In this document: positions 27,012 to 38,333 of the stretch, one piece after another
Numbering within the stretch: position 1 is the stretch's first letter
Layout of the letters: each line of letters starts with the position of its first letter
Assembly (NCBI RefSeq): GCF_013276795.1
Contig: NZ_VMLR01000002.1
Coordinates: 239,913-303,912 of the forward strand
DNA length: 64,000 bases
Origin: Streptococcus sp. 2342
GTDB taxonomy: Bacteria > Bacillota > Bacilli > Lactobacillales > Streptococcaceae
Direction of reading: 5' to 3'
Notes under the pieces: generated by a model
What the model was told of the DNA's origin: nothing
Seen by the model: the letters and a program-made list of their open reading frames with translations, nothing else
Database searches by the model: none
Position numbers and translations under genes: made by a program

Positions 27012-30000
27012 CTAATTAGTAAATTTATTTTCCTCATCAAATATTGAAGTTCTAAAATCATTAGTTTGGTCAAGATAGGCTTTAAAGATTGCTCTCTTCA
27101 ACTTATGAACTGAACTGTCAAATTCTGGTTTGTAATTACTCCAAGAATATCGATTCTCATCTGCATCCTTTCGAACAGCTTCATCCATTAATCGCTGCAA
27201 CTCTGTAACACTACTTATAGTTTTCGTAGAAAAACTAGTCCAAGGTTTTGTTGTATCATTAAAAGTAACTTTATTCAGTCTATCAAATTGAGCTACACGT
27301 TTATTATACATATCTTGCTTGAATTGTGTCCAAGTTTTATATTGACCATTAAATACTTTTTCAAGTACTAATTCATCTGTAACTAAACCTACTTCTTTAC
27401 CATAAGACTTAATCTTACTTCCCGCCGCTTTTGCATCTTTTTCATATTGATTTGAGATATAAGGTACCATGCCTTCTTTATATCCTTTTGCAGCTAATAA
27501 TTCGAATGCCATACGGCGTCCCATTAAATCTCCTGGAGTCCCTATTTTACTACTTAAAGCAGAGTATATTGGTGAAAATAGATTAATTGTGTGGTATCCA
27601 TTTCTTTCATACTCACCTTCATCTTTATATCCTCTTCGTGTAATAACATCATTTTCTATAAGACTATCAAATGAGTTTAATTTATAAATTTCATCCATCG
27701 TTAATCTACGAATAGCATTTGTTGCGTATACTTTATTACCATCTGGATCTTTCTTATATATATTCTCAATTTTTCTCAATAGATCATTTTTCTCATTATA
27801 ACCTAATTTAGCTACAGCACGTCCTTCTAATATTTCAAGTGTATATATTAAATCAAACATATTATGCATATATTTTTGCAAGTCTTCTGCACTATTAAAT
27901 CGTTGAGTTGGATCAGCTACTTGAAGTCTTGTTGAATTTTCTGAATCCTCATATTTCAAGACAGAGTTAATTGTTATTGTTGGATCATATGGGTGGTCAG
28001 GAGCTTGAAGTAATCCTTTAGCATAAAACTCTGGTCCAAGTCCATTTCGTCTTCCATAGCCTCCAAGATAAATTTCTCTATCTGAGTTATGTGTCATTTC
28101 ATGAGTATATGTTACTGCACCAGATTTATCTAGCATACGATAAGCCATATAGTAGAATGCATCACCTGTCGCATATGCTCCATGTTGATTATGAACAACA
28201 TTGTTTCCAGCAGGACCAAAGAAGTTTTTAATAGCTGGATGATTAGTTTCAAAGTTAGCTTCTTGTAACTTATTATCTTTATCATTTCCAAATCTAAATG
28301 CATCATAAACTAGTACACTTCTATATAATTTTTCTTTATTTTCTTTATCTAGAATTTTATACCAATAATCATAATGATCTCTAAATCGTTTAGCCGCTGC
28401 TTGTGCATTATCTTCTACAAATTTATTTAATTTCTCTCCCTTAGGATGTTCAGGACTTCTATATCTATCATAAGCACCAAATCCTATAGTTGAAATATTG
28501 GCAATCATAAATATCATTTTTTCTTCTGGTAAAGTTAATAACGGTAAGACCATACTTTGATATTTCCATGATGGACTAGTTAATCTATCATAAACACCTA
28601 TAGAGTGTTCTGTTCCTTGTTCTGACTGCTTAGAACTTACTTCAGGAATAGTAGATTTTTCTTCAACTATATAAGCTTTAGATTGTGTTTTGAACCAGTC
28701 GTTATTAGAAGTAGTTGGTAAGAATACTTTTCTATATTCTTCTAATGCCTTGAATAAAGTTTCTGTCCCATAATTTTTAGATAATAATACATTGTAAGTA
28801 ATTACATTATTTTTAGCTAATAAATTGTTAAAGCCAGATTTACCTAATTCAATAACATTATCTAGAGCTGAACTATTTGATTTACCAAAGAAATCTAAAT
28901 GATATAATACTAAATCTTTTGCACTTGCATTATCATATTTAAAATTATACCAGCGTTCAAGATATGTTAAACCTAGAAGTAACGCCTCTTTATTTTTCTT
29001 GATTTTCTCGATTACATAATTATCAATTATCGAATTACTATTCTCAGCGATTGCTGCATCTGCTGACAGAAGTTTCGCTAAACTATCACCTATAGCTTCT
29101 TTTGTTTTTTCAAATTGTTCATCTAGATATAATTCTGTTAATTTTATGTTACTAGAAATATCTAATACTTTTCTAACAGCACCTGAATCATATTGAACAG
29201 ATTTCAGGTCATTTAAAACAGTTTTTACAATATTATCATAATTATGTAATAGCGTATTAGGTGTGTATATTAATTTTGTATTAGCTATTTCATATTCTGC
29301 TACTTTAGAGAAATCTTGTCGATATTTTACATCCAATGTTTGAGAAGTATTATCTGAATAATAAAGTAACAGTTTATTAATACTAGCTTTATGTTTATTA
29401 ATATCTGTGATTACTTCTTTATCCTTCATTGGAACTACAGACACAACCTCTTTAGTAAATAAATCATTATTAGTGTCTACTAAATTACCATACTTAACAA
29501 TAGTCTCTCTGTTATAGAAAGGTAATAGTTTCTCAATATTTTTATATACTCTTAATCTGTTAACATCAGCATCTTTTAAGTTTTTATAATCTGTTTCATA
29601 TCTAGAAGAGAAATTAAAGTCTTCTATCTTAGTATTTTTCTTAGGAACAAGTTCAGCTTTTTTCTCGAGAACTTTATTATTTTCTAATACAGTTCCTCTT
29701 TGTATTTCTGAATCTCTACTTAGTATTTCATCATCTACTTGTACTACATTGACTACCTTATTATTTTGATTACTATAAGTGTTAGTTGCTCTTATTCCTT
29801 TAAAATCATAACCAGCAATAGCATTACCGTTCGTAACATTAACGTCACTTAATACATTTGTAAGTTGACCTGAGTTTCTTTCATCTGATGATTCTCTATC
29901 CCAAAGATACCCTGCAACTCCTCCAACATAACCAAAATGTTTTACATTATTAAGATTTCCTTCAACATAACTATTTCTGATAGTTGCATTTTTATCAACA

Positions 30001-32621
30001 ACTCCCGCTATGCCACCAACAACCTGATCTCCTGTATTAGCATTTGTCGCCATATCAATAGATGAAATTGATCTATCAATCAAAGCACTAACTCCTGAAA
30101 GTTTTCCTACTAAACCACCTATTTGATAAGTAGCTTTTGTATCATAAGTATTCGTTATTCTACCAGTAAAACTACTTTCAGAAATTATAGAGTTAGTAAC
30201 TTGTGAAACTAAACCACCAATGCTACGCTCACCAGCAATTACACCAGATGAATGAACGTTAGTAATGTTAGTACCATTTTTCGCTTCTTTAGCAATTGTA
30301 GCAGCATCATCTTTAGAAGAAATATTTGCTTCTTTTATTGAAATATCTTTTACTGTAGCACGGTTTAAAGTTCTAAATAATGGTTTTTTCAGATTATATA
30401 TAGCGTAGTACTTATCATTATTTTTACCAATTAATGTACCTGTAAACTCATTACTAACATAGCTTTCTTGACCATCTTGAAGTTCTACTTCACGAGCATC
30501 CATAGTTGCTCCTAAACGAAACTCTCCAGAAGGATTACTATTCATAGCATCTACTAGATTTTTAAACGATGTATAAACTCCATTTTCACTTCTCACCATC
30601 TTAGGTAGGTAGTAAGTGTAATTGTCTAAAGTACTATTGTTTTCATGTTGAATTAAATCATTAGCTTGTCCTACAATTTTATAAACATCTTGATTATCTT
30701 TTGTAGCACTTTCAATACTCTTAACGGGTAACATAACATCTTTAAAATTCTCCGATTTTACTTTCATAAAGTAATTTGTTGGATTAGTTGGAACACTCGC
30801 AAGTGAAGTTACATGTCGATATTTATTATTTTCTACTGTAAACAATTCCACATTTGAAATATTTCTAAGTTCTAGTTTCTTGTCGACTTGTTTTTCTTCT
30901 GCTTTTGGTGATGATTCTTCTTTTCCTGTAGATGTTCCTTCTATTGACGCTGTTGGGTCTGATCCTACTTGTACAGCTGGTTCATCACCCTGTGGTTTTT
31001 CTGAATCTGAATTAGATGATTCTGAGTTTTCGTTCACAGTCGAAGCTTCAGTATTTTGTGAATTTGTTTCTTCTTTATTGCCTTCTGTTACTGAAGGTGA
31101 TGACTCTGAATTACCTGAATCATTTGTAGCATCTACAGATGGAATAGTTGAAGTTTCTGACGTTGGTTCGGATTTATTTTCTTCTCCAGCTGGTTGCGTA
31201 GCTGTTGACTCCCCTTCAGAAGCAGTTGATGAAGATTCAGTTGAAGAAACTGAATCCTCCGCTTTACCTTCTTCTCCTGATTCTTTTGGTGCTGGGGTTG
31301 CTTCTGCTGGTTGGCTTTGTTCTCCTGAAGTTGTAGCCTCTACCACTGGTGCTTCTGAAACTTCTGCTTTTGGTGTTGTTCCTGAAGCTTCTTCTGTTGA
31401 ACCTAGAGTCGCTTCTGAACTTCCTTCCGCTGCTGGTGCACCTGTTGTAGCTACTTCTGAACCTGTTCCTGCTTCTTCAGTTTCTTTTACTTCATTTCCT
31501 GCTGTTGTTCCTGCTTCTTTTGGAGCTGGTTTCGCTGCCTCGGACTCTGTTACTTTTGGTTCCGGTGCTTCTGTTGCACCTGGTTGTTCTTCTTTATTTT
31601 CTGGAGTTGTAGGTGCTTCTGTTTTTGGTTCAGCCAATTCTGCTGACTCTGTTCCTGTTTCTCCTTCTGAAACTGTTCCTTCAGGTGTATCTTCTTTTGG
31701 AGTTGTAGGTGCTTCTGTTCCTGATTCTTCAGTTTCTTTTCCTGTTACTCCTGGAGTTACTTCTGAAGCCCCTTCTGTTCTTCCTGAAGCTCCATTTGCC
31801 ACTAATTCTGTTGAATCTGGTGCTGATTCTGCTGTTCCTGTAAATGTTCCTTCAGGTGTTGATTCTGCTTCTTTAGGCTCAGCTGGTTTTTCTACCTCTG
31901 GCGCTGATTCTGTTGGTGCTGGAGACACTGGTTTTTCTGCTTTTGGCGTTGTTACAGTTGGCTCTTCTGCTTTTTGTGCTACTGGAGCTTCTGTTTCTTC
32001 TTTAACTTCTGGGCTTGTCTCTGCTGGTGCTTCTGAATCAGGTTCTTCACCCGATTCTTCCGCTCTTTCCACTACTGGTGCTGATACAGGCTGATAAACT
32101 GGGCTATAGTTCACAGTCATTTTTTCAACTTTCTCAGTGACATCTGTTAATTCAAAGGTAACAGCTTTTGTTTCCTGATCTTTCTTGAGCAAGACTTCGT
32201 AAGTGCGAACTTCGCCACTTGCACCACTTTCTTTGATGACAATCTTGTGTTTTGTGACTGTATCTGAAACCGTTTCAGCTTCGGTAAAGTACAATTCATT
32301 GTGCGGTAAGAATAAATTCTTGCCTGAAGCTTGATTCATTTCTTGGAGTACATCTACAGGGATATTACTTGCTTCGCTGATAACACTTAATGTATCTCCC
32401 CACTTAATGACATACTTAAATAAATCACCTTCTTTTTGAAGGTCAGCTTTCACTTCCTCAACTGTTCTAGCTACCCAGACACCATCTTGTTCACTGGCTG
32501 ATACAGTTGGAGCTAAAAAGCCCAGACCTAGCAAAATCACACCTGTCGCAACAATTGCACCAGTTCTTAATTTTCTAAAGCCACGGAGGGACAAGCTTCC
32601 TCTAACATTTGTTTGTCTCAT
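27012..32621 (-). CDS. LysM-bearing M26 zinc metalloprotease (ZmpB/IgA1-protease family)
   Basis: An 1869-aa secreted protein. The signal peptide lies at about 1-43 and a LysM domain at about 69-112 (YVIKWGDTLSVIS...). A Pro/Glu/Thr/Ser-rich low-complexity stalk covers about 185-580. GLUG-type Gly-rich repeats (SIGGLVSQ, QIGGLVGK, VVGGIAGV, YVGGVAGY) are at about 770-920, and the M26 catalytic domain has HEMTH at 1507-1511 and a downstream Glu at 1531. Classical streptococcal M26 proteases anchor through an N-terminal LPxTG; none is present here, and the LysM domain may hold the protein to peptidoglycan instead. Target (IgA1, mucin or other) cannot be read from sequence. Flanked by gpmA and ileS. 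Confidence 0.88.
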   Translation of the reverse strand: MRQTNVRGSLSLRGFRKLRTGAIVATGVILLGLGFLAPTVSASEQDGVWVARTVEEVKADLQKEGDLFKYVIKWGDTLSVISEASNIPVDVLQEMNQASGKNLFLPHNELYFTEAETVSDTVTKHKIVIKESGASGEVRTYEVLLKKDQETKAVTFELTDVTEKVEKMTVNYSPVYQPVSAPVVERAEESGEEPDSEAPAETSPEVKEETEAPVAQKAEEPTVTTPKAEKPVSPAPTESAPEVEKPAEPKEAESTPEGTFTGTAESAPDSTELVANGASGRTEGASEVTPGVTGKETEESGTEAPTTPKEDTPEGTVSEGETGTESAELAEPKTEAPTTPENKEEQPGATEAPEPKVTESEAAKPAPKEAGTTAGNEVKETEEAGTGSEVATTGAPAAEGSSEATLGSTEEASGTTPKAEVSEAPVVEATTSGEQSQPAEATPAPKESGEEGKAEDSVSSTESSSTASEGESTATQPAGEENKSEPTSETSTIPSVDATNDSGNSESSPSVTEGNKEETNSQNTEASTVNENSESSNSDSEKPQGDEPAVQVGSDPTASIEGTSTGKEESSPKAEEKQVDKKLELRNISNVELFTVENNKYRHVTSLASVPTNPTNYFMKVKSENFKDVMLPVKSIESATKDNQDVYKIVGQANDLIQHENNSTLDNYTYYLPKMVRSENGVYTSFKNLVDAMNSNPSGEFRLGATMDAREVELQDGQESYVSNEFTGTLIGKNNDKYYAIYNLKKPLFRTLNRATVKDISIKEANISSKDDAATIAKEAKNGTNITNVHSSGVIAGERSIGGLVSQVTNSIISESSFTGRITNTYDTKATYQIGGLVGKLSGVSALIDRSISSIDMATNANTGDQVVGGIAGVVDKNATIRNSYVEGNLNNVKHFGYVGGVAGYLWDRESSDERNSGQLTNVLSDVNVTNGNAIAGYDFKGIRATNTYSNQNNKVVNVVQVDDEILSRDSEIQRGTVLENNKVLEKKAELVPKKNTKIEDFNFSSRYETDYKNLKDADVNRLRVYKNIEKLLPFYNRETIVKYGNLVDTNNDLFTKEVVSVVPMKDKEVITDINKHKASINKLLLYYSDNTSQTLDVKYRQDFSKVAEYEIANTKLIYTPNTLLHNYDNIVKTVLNDLKSVQYDSGAVRKVLDISSNIKLTELYLDEQFEKTKEAIGDSLAKLLSADAAIAENSNSIIDNYVIEKIKKNKEALLLGLTYLERWYNFKYDNASAKDLVLYHLDFFGKSNSSALDNVIELGKSGFNNLLAKNNVITYNVLLSKNYGTETLFKALEEYRKVFLPTTSNNDWFKTQSKAYIVEEKSTIPEVSSKQSEQGTEHSIGVYDRLTSPSWKYQSMVLPLLTLPEEKMIFMIANISTIGFGAYDRYRSPEHPKGEKLNKFVEDNAQAAAKRFRDHYDYWYKILDKENKEKLYRSVLVYDAFRFGNDKDNKLQEANFETNHPAIKNFFGPAGNNVVHNQHGAYATGDAFYYMAYRMLDKSGAVTYTHEMTHNSDREIYLGGYGRRNGLGPEFYAKGLLQAPDHPYDPTITINSVLKYEDSENSTRLQVADPTQRFNSAEDLQKYMHNMFDLIYTLEILEGRAVAKLGYNEKNDLLRKIENIYKKDPDGNKVYATNAIRRLTMDEIYKLNSFDSLIENDVITRRGYKDEGEYERNGYHTINLFSPIYSALSSKIGTPGDLMGRRMAFELLAAKGYKEGMVPYISNQYEKDAKAAGSKIKSYGKEVGLVTDELVLEKVFNGQYKTWTQFKQDMYNKRVAQFDRLNKVTFNDTTKPWTSFSTKTISSVTELQRLMDEAVRKDADENRYSWSNYKPEFDSSVHKLKRAIFKAYLDQTNDFRTSIFDEENKFTN

Positions 32622-32649
32622 AATGTTTATTTCTCCTCACTAGTTTAAG

Positions 32650-32678
32650 AAATCGCAAGAAAAACAATCTTGCGATTT
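32650..32678. terminator. Hairpin between ileS and the protease gene
   Basis: AAATCGCAAGA and TCTTGCGATTT form a perfect 11-bp stem with a 7-base loop. It lies in the 5' leader of the protease gene and downstream of ileS, probably ending ileS transcription, although the T-run is poor on that strand. Confidence 0.5.
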
Positions 32679-32804
32679 TATCATACTTACTTTCTCCTAG
32701 TATTAGCAAAACCAATTCTCATCAAACTTTAGCACCTCACAAGAGAGATTATAAACTTAGAATAACTAATTTTTATATACTAGACGCATAGAGACTTCTC
32801 AACC

Positions 32805-35597
32805 TTATTTCTCTTCAAATCCTTCTGCGACTGCGTCTGCAAAGTTTTCTTCTACGATGCTTGCACAGTGGTCACAGATGACTGCATGGTAGCTGCGTTC
32901 TGCTGTTGTTGGGTCGATACGACGGCAACGGTCACATACTTGGCCTGCAGCGCGTTCAACTGTGAAGGCTACATCTTCGAAGCTAACAGCAGTTTCTGGA
33001 GCTAGTCCCTCTGCGATGGTCAATTCAGACACGATTAAAAGTTGAGCTACATTGCTGTTTACTGCTTCGAGTAAAGTTTTCACAACTTCATTTGGATAAA
33101 CTGTCAAGTGTGCTTCAAGTGATTTACCGATTACTTTTGCATTACGAGCTTCTTCCAAGGCTTTTTGAGCTTGTCCACGGAAGTCCATGAAGGCAGCCCA
33201 TGTATCCAAGATTTCTTCTTGGTTAGCAAAAGTTTCCGCTTCTGGCAATTCTGATAATTGAACAAAATCTTCTGCTTCAAACTCAAGGTATGACCAGATT
33301 TCTTCCGCAGTGTGAGGAAGGATTGGTGTCAAGAGTTTGGTGATTTTCACAAGAATGTCATAGAAGACAGTCTGCATTTGACGGCGTTCCAGTGATTTGG
33401 CACCTTCGATGTAAACAACATCTTTAGCAAAATCAAGGTAGAATGCTGACAAATCAACGTTGATAAAGTTCACCAAGGCCTTATAGATTGTCAAGAATTC
33501 AAAGTCCGCATAGGCATCACGAATGGTCTTGACAAGCTGGTTAAAGCGAATCGTCATGTACTTATCAACTGAACGAAGTTCATCGTAAGCGACTACATCT
33601 TGAGCTGGGTTAAAGTCAGATGTGTTGGCAATCAAGAAACGAAGAGTGTTACGAATCTTACGGTAAGTTTCAGAGACTTGGCTCAAAATATCCATAGAGA
33701 TACGCACGTCGTTGCTTGAATCCACACTTGTTACCCAAAGACGCAAGATTTCAGCACCAAATTGTTTTTCAACATCACTTGGAGCAATGGTATTTCCAAG
33801 AGATTTAGACATCTTCTCACCTTTACCGTCAAGGGCAAAACCTTGTGACAAGATTTGCTTGTAAGGTGCTACACCATGGTTGGCAACAGATGTGATGAGT
33901 GATGAGTTGAACCAACCACGGTATTGGTCAGAACCTTCTAGGTAAAGGTCTGCTGGGTAAGTCAACTCAGGACGGTTTACTACAACTCCATTCCATGATG
34001 AACCTGAGTCAAACCAAACGTCCATGATATCTGTTTCTTTTTTGAACTCACCATTTGGTGAACCTGGATGAGTAAATCCTTCTGGCAAGAGGTCCTTAGC
34101 ATCACGTTCCCACCAAATGCTTGAACCATGTTCTTCAAAAAGTTGAGCTACGTGTTCAATCGTTTCAGCAGTCATGATCGCTGTACCATCTTCAGCGTAG
34201 AAGATAGGAAGCGGAACACCCCAAGCACGTTGACGAGAGATAACCCAGTCGCCACGGTCACGAATCATATTGTAAAGACGGACTTTACCCCATTCTGAGT
34301 GGAATTTCACTTTTTCAATTTCATCCAAGATTTCTTGGCGGAATTTTGAAACAGAGGCGAACCATTGTGGTACTGCACGCCAGATGATTGGTTTCTTGGT
34401 ACGCCAGTCAAATGGGTATGAGTGGGAGATTTCTTCTTGGGCAAGAAGGAGGTTACCAAGTTTTTCAATAACAGTTGGAACTACCTTTTCATAGAATTGA
34501 CCTTCAAACTCAGCACCAGCATTAGCCATCATGATACCACGTTCGTCAACAGTGACTGCGACTTCAAGATCATTAGCAATACCGACATTGTAGTCGTCCT
34601 CACCAAAACCAGGGGCTGTATGGACAATACCAGTACCAGAGTCAGTTGTAACATGGTCACCAAGAATCACCAACTCATCTACAGCTGTATCCCATGGGTG
34701 TTCTGTTACGATGTGGTTCAATTCTTGACCACGGTAAGTTGCCAACACTTGAACATCAGCCCAATCAAATTTCTCAGACAAGCTAGTCAACAACTCTGCA
34801 GCAACGACAAACTTACGAGCTTCACCAGCAGGTTGAACCAAAACGTAATCAATATCTGCACCAACCGTCAAACCACGAGAAGCTGTGATGGTAAATGGAG
34901 TAGTTGTCCAAACAACGATGTAAGTATCTGTATCTAGAACACCTTTGCCATCTTTGACCTTGTTGGCATAGTAAAGGGAAGTTGAAACCAAGTCATGGTA
35001 TTCAATCTCTGCTTCCGCAAGGGCTGACTCAGATGACCAAGACCAGTAAACTGGCTTGGCACCACGGTAAATGTAACCTTTATTAGCCATCTCACCAAAT
35101 ACACGGATTTGAGCTGCCTCATAGTCAGGAGTCAAAGTCACATATGGATTTTCCCAGTCACCAGAAACACCCAAACGTTTAAAGTCTTCACGTTGTTTAT
35201 CTACTTGAGAAAGAGCATATTCACGGCAAAGTTTCAAGTACTCAACCAAGTCCATTTCTTTGCGTTTGACACCTTGTTTTGCCAAAACTTGCTCGATTGG
35301 CAGACCATGAGTGTCCCAACCCGGGATAAATGGTGCGTAAAAACCTGACATAGATTTTGAGCGAACAATGATATCTTTTGAAATCTTGTTCATAGCATGT
35401 CCAACGTGGATATTTCCGTTAGCGTATGGAGGGCCATCATGCAAGGTGAAATGAGGTTTTCCTTGGTTCAATTCTTGACGACGTTGGTAAAGTTTTGCAT
35501 CTTCCCATTCCTTTTGCCAAACTGGCTCTTTGGTCGGAAGGCCTGCACGCATTGGGAAAGCTGTTTTCCCAAGGTTAAGGGTATCTTTGAGTTTCAT
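32805..35597 (-). CDS. ileS: Isoleucyl-tRNA synthetase
   Basis: A 930-aa class Ia synthetase. The HIGH-type motif HVGHAMNK lies near residue 66, KMSKS near 595, and a C-terminal zinc finger CDRCRRIDP...CDHC near 890-910. It charges tRNA-Ile; the middle editing domain includes the expected [11 protein letters not shown] and [19 protein letters not shown]. Preceded by a T-box leader, so expression follows the charging level of tRNA-Ile. Confidence 0.98.
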   Translation of the reverse strand: MKLKDTLNLGKTAFPMRAGLPTKEPVWQKEWEDAKLYQRRQELNQGKPHFTLHDGPPYANGNIHVGHAMNKISKDIIVRSKSMSGFYAPFIPGWDTHGLPIEQVLAKQGVKRKEMDLVEYLKLCREYALSQVDKQREDFKRLGVSGDWENPYVTLTPDYEAAQIRVFGEMANKGYIYRGAKPVYWSWSSESALAEAEIEYHDLVSTSLYYANKVKDGKGVLDTDTYIVVWTTTPFTITASRGLTVGADIDYVLVQPAGEARKFVVAAELLTSLSEKFDWADVQVLATYRGQELNHIVTEHPWDTAVDELVILGDHVTTDSGTGIVHTAPGFGEDDYNVGIANDLEVAVTVDERGIMMANAGAEFEGQFYEKVVPTVIEKLGNLLLAQEEISHSYPFDWRTKKPIIWRAVPQWFASVSKFRQEILDEIEKVKFHSEWGKVRLYNMIRDRGDWVISRQRAWGVPLPIFYAEDGTAIMTAETIEHVAQLFEEHGSSIWWERDAKDLLPEGFTHPGSPNGEFKKETDIMDVWFDSGSSWNGVVVNRPELTYPADLYLEGSDQYRGWFNSSLITSVANHGVAPYKQILSQGFALDGKGEKMSKSLGNTIAPSDVEKQFGAEILRLWVTSVDSSNDVRISMDILSQVSETYRKIRNTLRFLIANTSDFNPAQDVVAYDELRSVDKYMTIRFNQLVKTIRDAYADFEFLTIYKALVNFINVDLSAFYLDFAKDVVYIEGAKSLERRQMQTVFYDILVKITKLLTPILPHTAEEIWSYLEFEAEDFVQLSELPEAETFANQEEILDTWAAFMDFRGQAQKALEEARNAKVIGKSLEAHLTVYPNEVVKTLLEAVNSNVAQLLIVSELTIAEGLAPETAVSFEDVAFTVERAAGQVCDRCRRIDPTTAERSYHAVICDHCASIVEENFADAVAEGFEEK

Positions 35598-35624
35598 GGT
35601 ATCTCCTTTATAAATAATAACAAA

Positions 35625-35845
35625 TTAAAAACCACGACTGCCAAAAAGGACGAAAATCGTGGTACCACCTTTATTCGGAAAAAGATTTAGTCTTTCTCCC
35701 TCTTATCCCGTAACGTGGGGAACGTCAAATCTTACTAGCTTCAGACTTGAGTTTTTGAGAGGATAATCTTATCGTTAGGGAATGCAGGACTCACACCATC
35801 TCCTGCTCGCTGGAAATATAAGGATAAGATATTGTTCTCAGAATA
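35625..35845 (-). promoter_or_regulatory. T-box leader of ileS
   Basis: On the minus strand the 14-base T-box core AAAGGTGGTACCACG lies at 35658-35672. It is followed by a terminator stem (35631-35662, ACCACGA...TCGTGGT plus T-run) that overlaps the antiterminator. Upstream, GCGAGCAGGAGATGGTG...TCCTGC looks like stem I with its AG bulge, and an AUU codon in the following loop could be the isoleucine specifier (uncertain). The leader begins right after divIVA ends. Uncharged tRNA-Ile should favour read-through into ileS. Confidence 0.88.
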
Positions 35846-35849
35846 TTTC

Positions 35850-36743
35850 TTATAAAATTGTAACAGATTCTTGCGGTGCTTCAAATCCTGGTGCTGAATC
35901 AAACGTTTCTGTAGTTGGTGTTGGAGCCGAAGGATGTACTGGAGCTACTTCTGGTTCTTCGTACATTGGACCAACTGGATGAGCAGGCTCTTCTTCCATT
36001 TGAGGACTCACTACAGGAGTTGGATTTTCCACTTCCTGTTTAGCCTGAGCTTCAAATTCAGCCAATTCTTTATTGGCTGCCTCAATACGAGCTTGTAACT
36101 CTGCCATTTCTGCTTGAGAGAACTGACGTGTCATATCAATTGGTTCTTCCTCAATTGGAGCTGGAATCGGTTCCCCAAGTACTTCGCTAACCACTTCTTT
36201 AAAGGCTTCATCACTGGTTTGAAGATAAGTAGCTGTTGGACGGAGAATATCTTCCCAATCTGAAGATTCAACAATAGCCAACTGGCTCTCAATTGTAGAT
36301 TTAAGACGTTGGTGGAAGACACGGCTCTTGTTCTTCAATTCTTCTGTTTCAACAGCAACTTTCTTAGCATTATCCGTTGCTTGACGAAGAATCTCGTTTG
36401 CCTTATATTTAGCTTCTTCCAACAAGCGTTGCGCATCCTGCTCTGCTTGATGAATGATATTGTTTGAACGTTCATGCGCCGCCTGTTTCACTCGCTCAGC
36501 TGTGTCTTGGGCAATCAATACAGACTGGCTCAATGAATCTTTCATCTCATCAAAGTAAGACAAACGCTCTTCTAAACTCTTAATACGCAAATCTTTATCA
36601 TGATTCGCACGAACAAGATCTTCGTAATCACGAACCACAATATCTAAAAATTCATCGACTTCTTCTGGATCAAAACCTCTGAATCGAGTTCCAAAGGTTT
36701 TGTCCTTTATTTCTAATGATGTAATTGGCATTCTATTCCTCAC
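35850..36743 (-). CDS. divIVA: Cell-division protein DivIVA
   Basis: A 297-aa coiled-coil protein. The N-terminus MPITSLEIKDKTFGTRFRGFDPEEVDEFLD is the membrane- and lipid-binding DivIVA domain; a long coiled coil spans about 30-230, and the C-terminal 70 residues are Pro/Glu-rich. In streptococci it localises to septa and poles and is a StkP substrate. Its start overlaps the end of ylmH by 4 bases. Last gene of the division operon. Confidence 0.95.
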   Translation of the reverse strand: MRNRMPITSLEIKDKTFGTRFRGFDPEEVDEFLDIVVRDYEDLVRANHDKDLRIKSLEERLSYFDEMKDSLSQSVLIAQDTAERVKQAAHERSNNIIHQAEQDAQRLLEEAKYKANEILRQATDNAKKVAVETEELKNKSRVFHQRLKSTIESQLAIVESSDWEDILRPTATYLQTSDEAFKEVVSEVLGEPIPAPIEEEPIDMTRQFSQAEMAELQARIEAANKELAEFEAQAKQEVENPTPVVSPQMEEEPAHPVGPMYEEPEVAPVHPSAPTPTTETFDSAPGFEAPQESVTIL

Positions 36744-37525
36744 TTACTTAATAATAACTGGACGGTTATTTTTTTCTTCTCTTTTTTCGTTTGTCCCTTA
36801 TCTTGAAGCAATCTCAAGCGCCCAAATTTTCTCACACTAATCAAGTCTCCAACTTGAACAATATAATCTGATTTGTCTACCACATGATAATTTACTTGGA
36901 CAAGTTTCTTTTCAATCAACTGGTTTGCTTGATTCCTAGATAGTTTCAAAACATTTGATAAAAGAACATCTAATCTAAAACTAGACACAGATAAATCCAG
37001 CTCTCGATACTGTTCTAGCTTATCTATTTTCTCGGTGAAAGGACGGTCCTCCAGCGAAACGGGTATACGGCCAATTTTCTTTAATCCATCTTGAAAGAGA
37101 AGAAGAAATTGCTGATTGACCATAATCTGCGCCCGTTCTTCATCTACTAGGATATCTCCAAAAAGTTTCCGTTCAATCCCTAATTGATTGATGACTGTCC
37201 CTAAAATCTTAGCATGCGTTAAGTGTTCAAATTTATTGGAATACACTATTTCCTGGAGAGATATTTCAAAATCTGAAAACTCTGGCTGGAAATAATCTGG
37301 GTATAATAAAACTCGAACATACTCACTCAAGACGAATTCCCCACTACTGCTACAAGCAAGACCATAGGTTTTGGCCAAAATCTTTAATAGCTTCTCCTGA
37401 TGAGGATTGATAAAAGGAGTTAAAAAAGGAGCATAGCTATCTTCTACCTTCTTTATCCATTCCATTCCCTTGTCAAGAAATGGACGATCTTCTATGGAGA
37501 AATGCTGGTAAATCCCTTTATTCAT
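36740..37525 (-). CDS. ylmH: S4-domain RNA-binding protein YlmH
   Basis: 261 aa when started at the ATG at 37525 (MNKGIYQHFSIEDRPFLD), which overlaps the ylmG stop as ATGA; the longer in-frame version would run back into ylmG. A C-terminal S4 domain (RLDVLLSNVLKLSRNQANQLIEKKLVQVN) binds RNA. Family members associate with ribosomes and aid stalled translation. Conserved position in the ftsZ-divIVA cluster. Confidence 0.9.
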   Translation of the reverse strand: MNKGIYQHFSIEDRPFLDKGMEWIKKVEDSYAPFLTPFINPHQEKLLKILAKTYGLACSSSGEFVLSEYVRVLLYPDYFQPEFSDFEISLQEIVYSNKFEHLTHAKILGTVINQLGIERKLFGDILVDEERAQIMVNQQFLLLFQDGLKKIGRIPVSLEDRPFTEKIDKLEQYRELDLSVSSFRLDVLLSNVLKLSRNQANQLIEKKLVQVNYHVVDKSDYIVQVGDLISVRKFGRLRLLQDKGQTKKEKKKITVQLLLSK

Positions 37526-37784
37526 CCTATCATCGCCAGAAAACGGACTAGGTTTTCTCCTAAAAATCGAATCAAAACAATCGCAACCCAAACAGATAAA
37601 TCAAGACCTGCTATCTGTAAAGGCAGGCGTTGCAAGGGAGAAAGCACTGGCTTTACCAATGCTACAATCCAACGACCTAAACTGGATTCATAGGCACCTG
37701 GAAACCAAGACATGACAGCGAAGGCTACTAAAATCAGGGAGTAAATATCCACTGCATTATAAATCATACGAATTAAAAAAATCA

Positions 37785-37785
<1 letters not shown>
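37522..37785 (-). CDS. ylmG: YggT-family membrane protein YlmG
   Basis: An 87-aa protein with two membrane helices and the family motif SWFPGAYESSLGRWIVALVKPVLSPLQR, which is nearly invariant in YggT proteins. Role in division or membrane organisation is suggested by position. Overlaps ylmH by 4 bases and sepF by one base. Confidence 0.92.

Positions 37786-38333
<548 letters not shown>

Noticed and set aside
30880..32094. 404-codon open frame opposite the protease stalk
   Set aside because: It is the complement of the Pro/Glu/Thr/Ser-rich stalk; its Ser/Val/Ala composition follows from that, there is no ribosome site, and the protease frame is clearly real.
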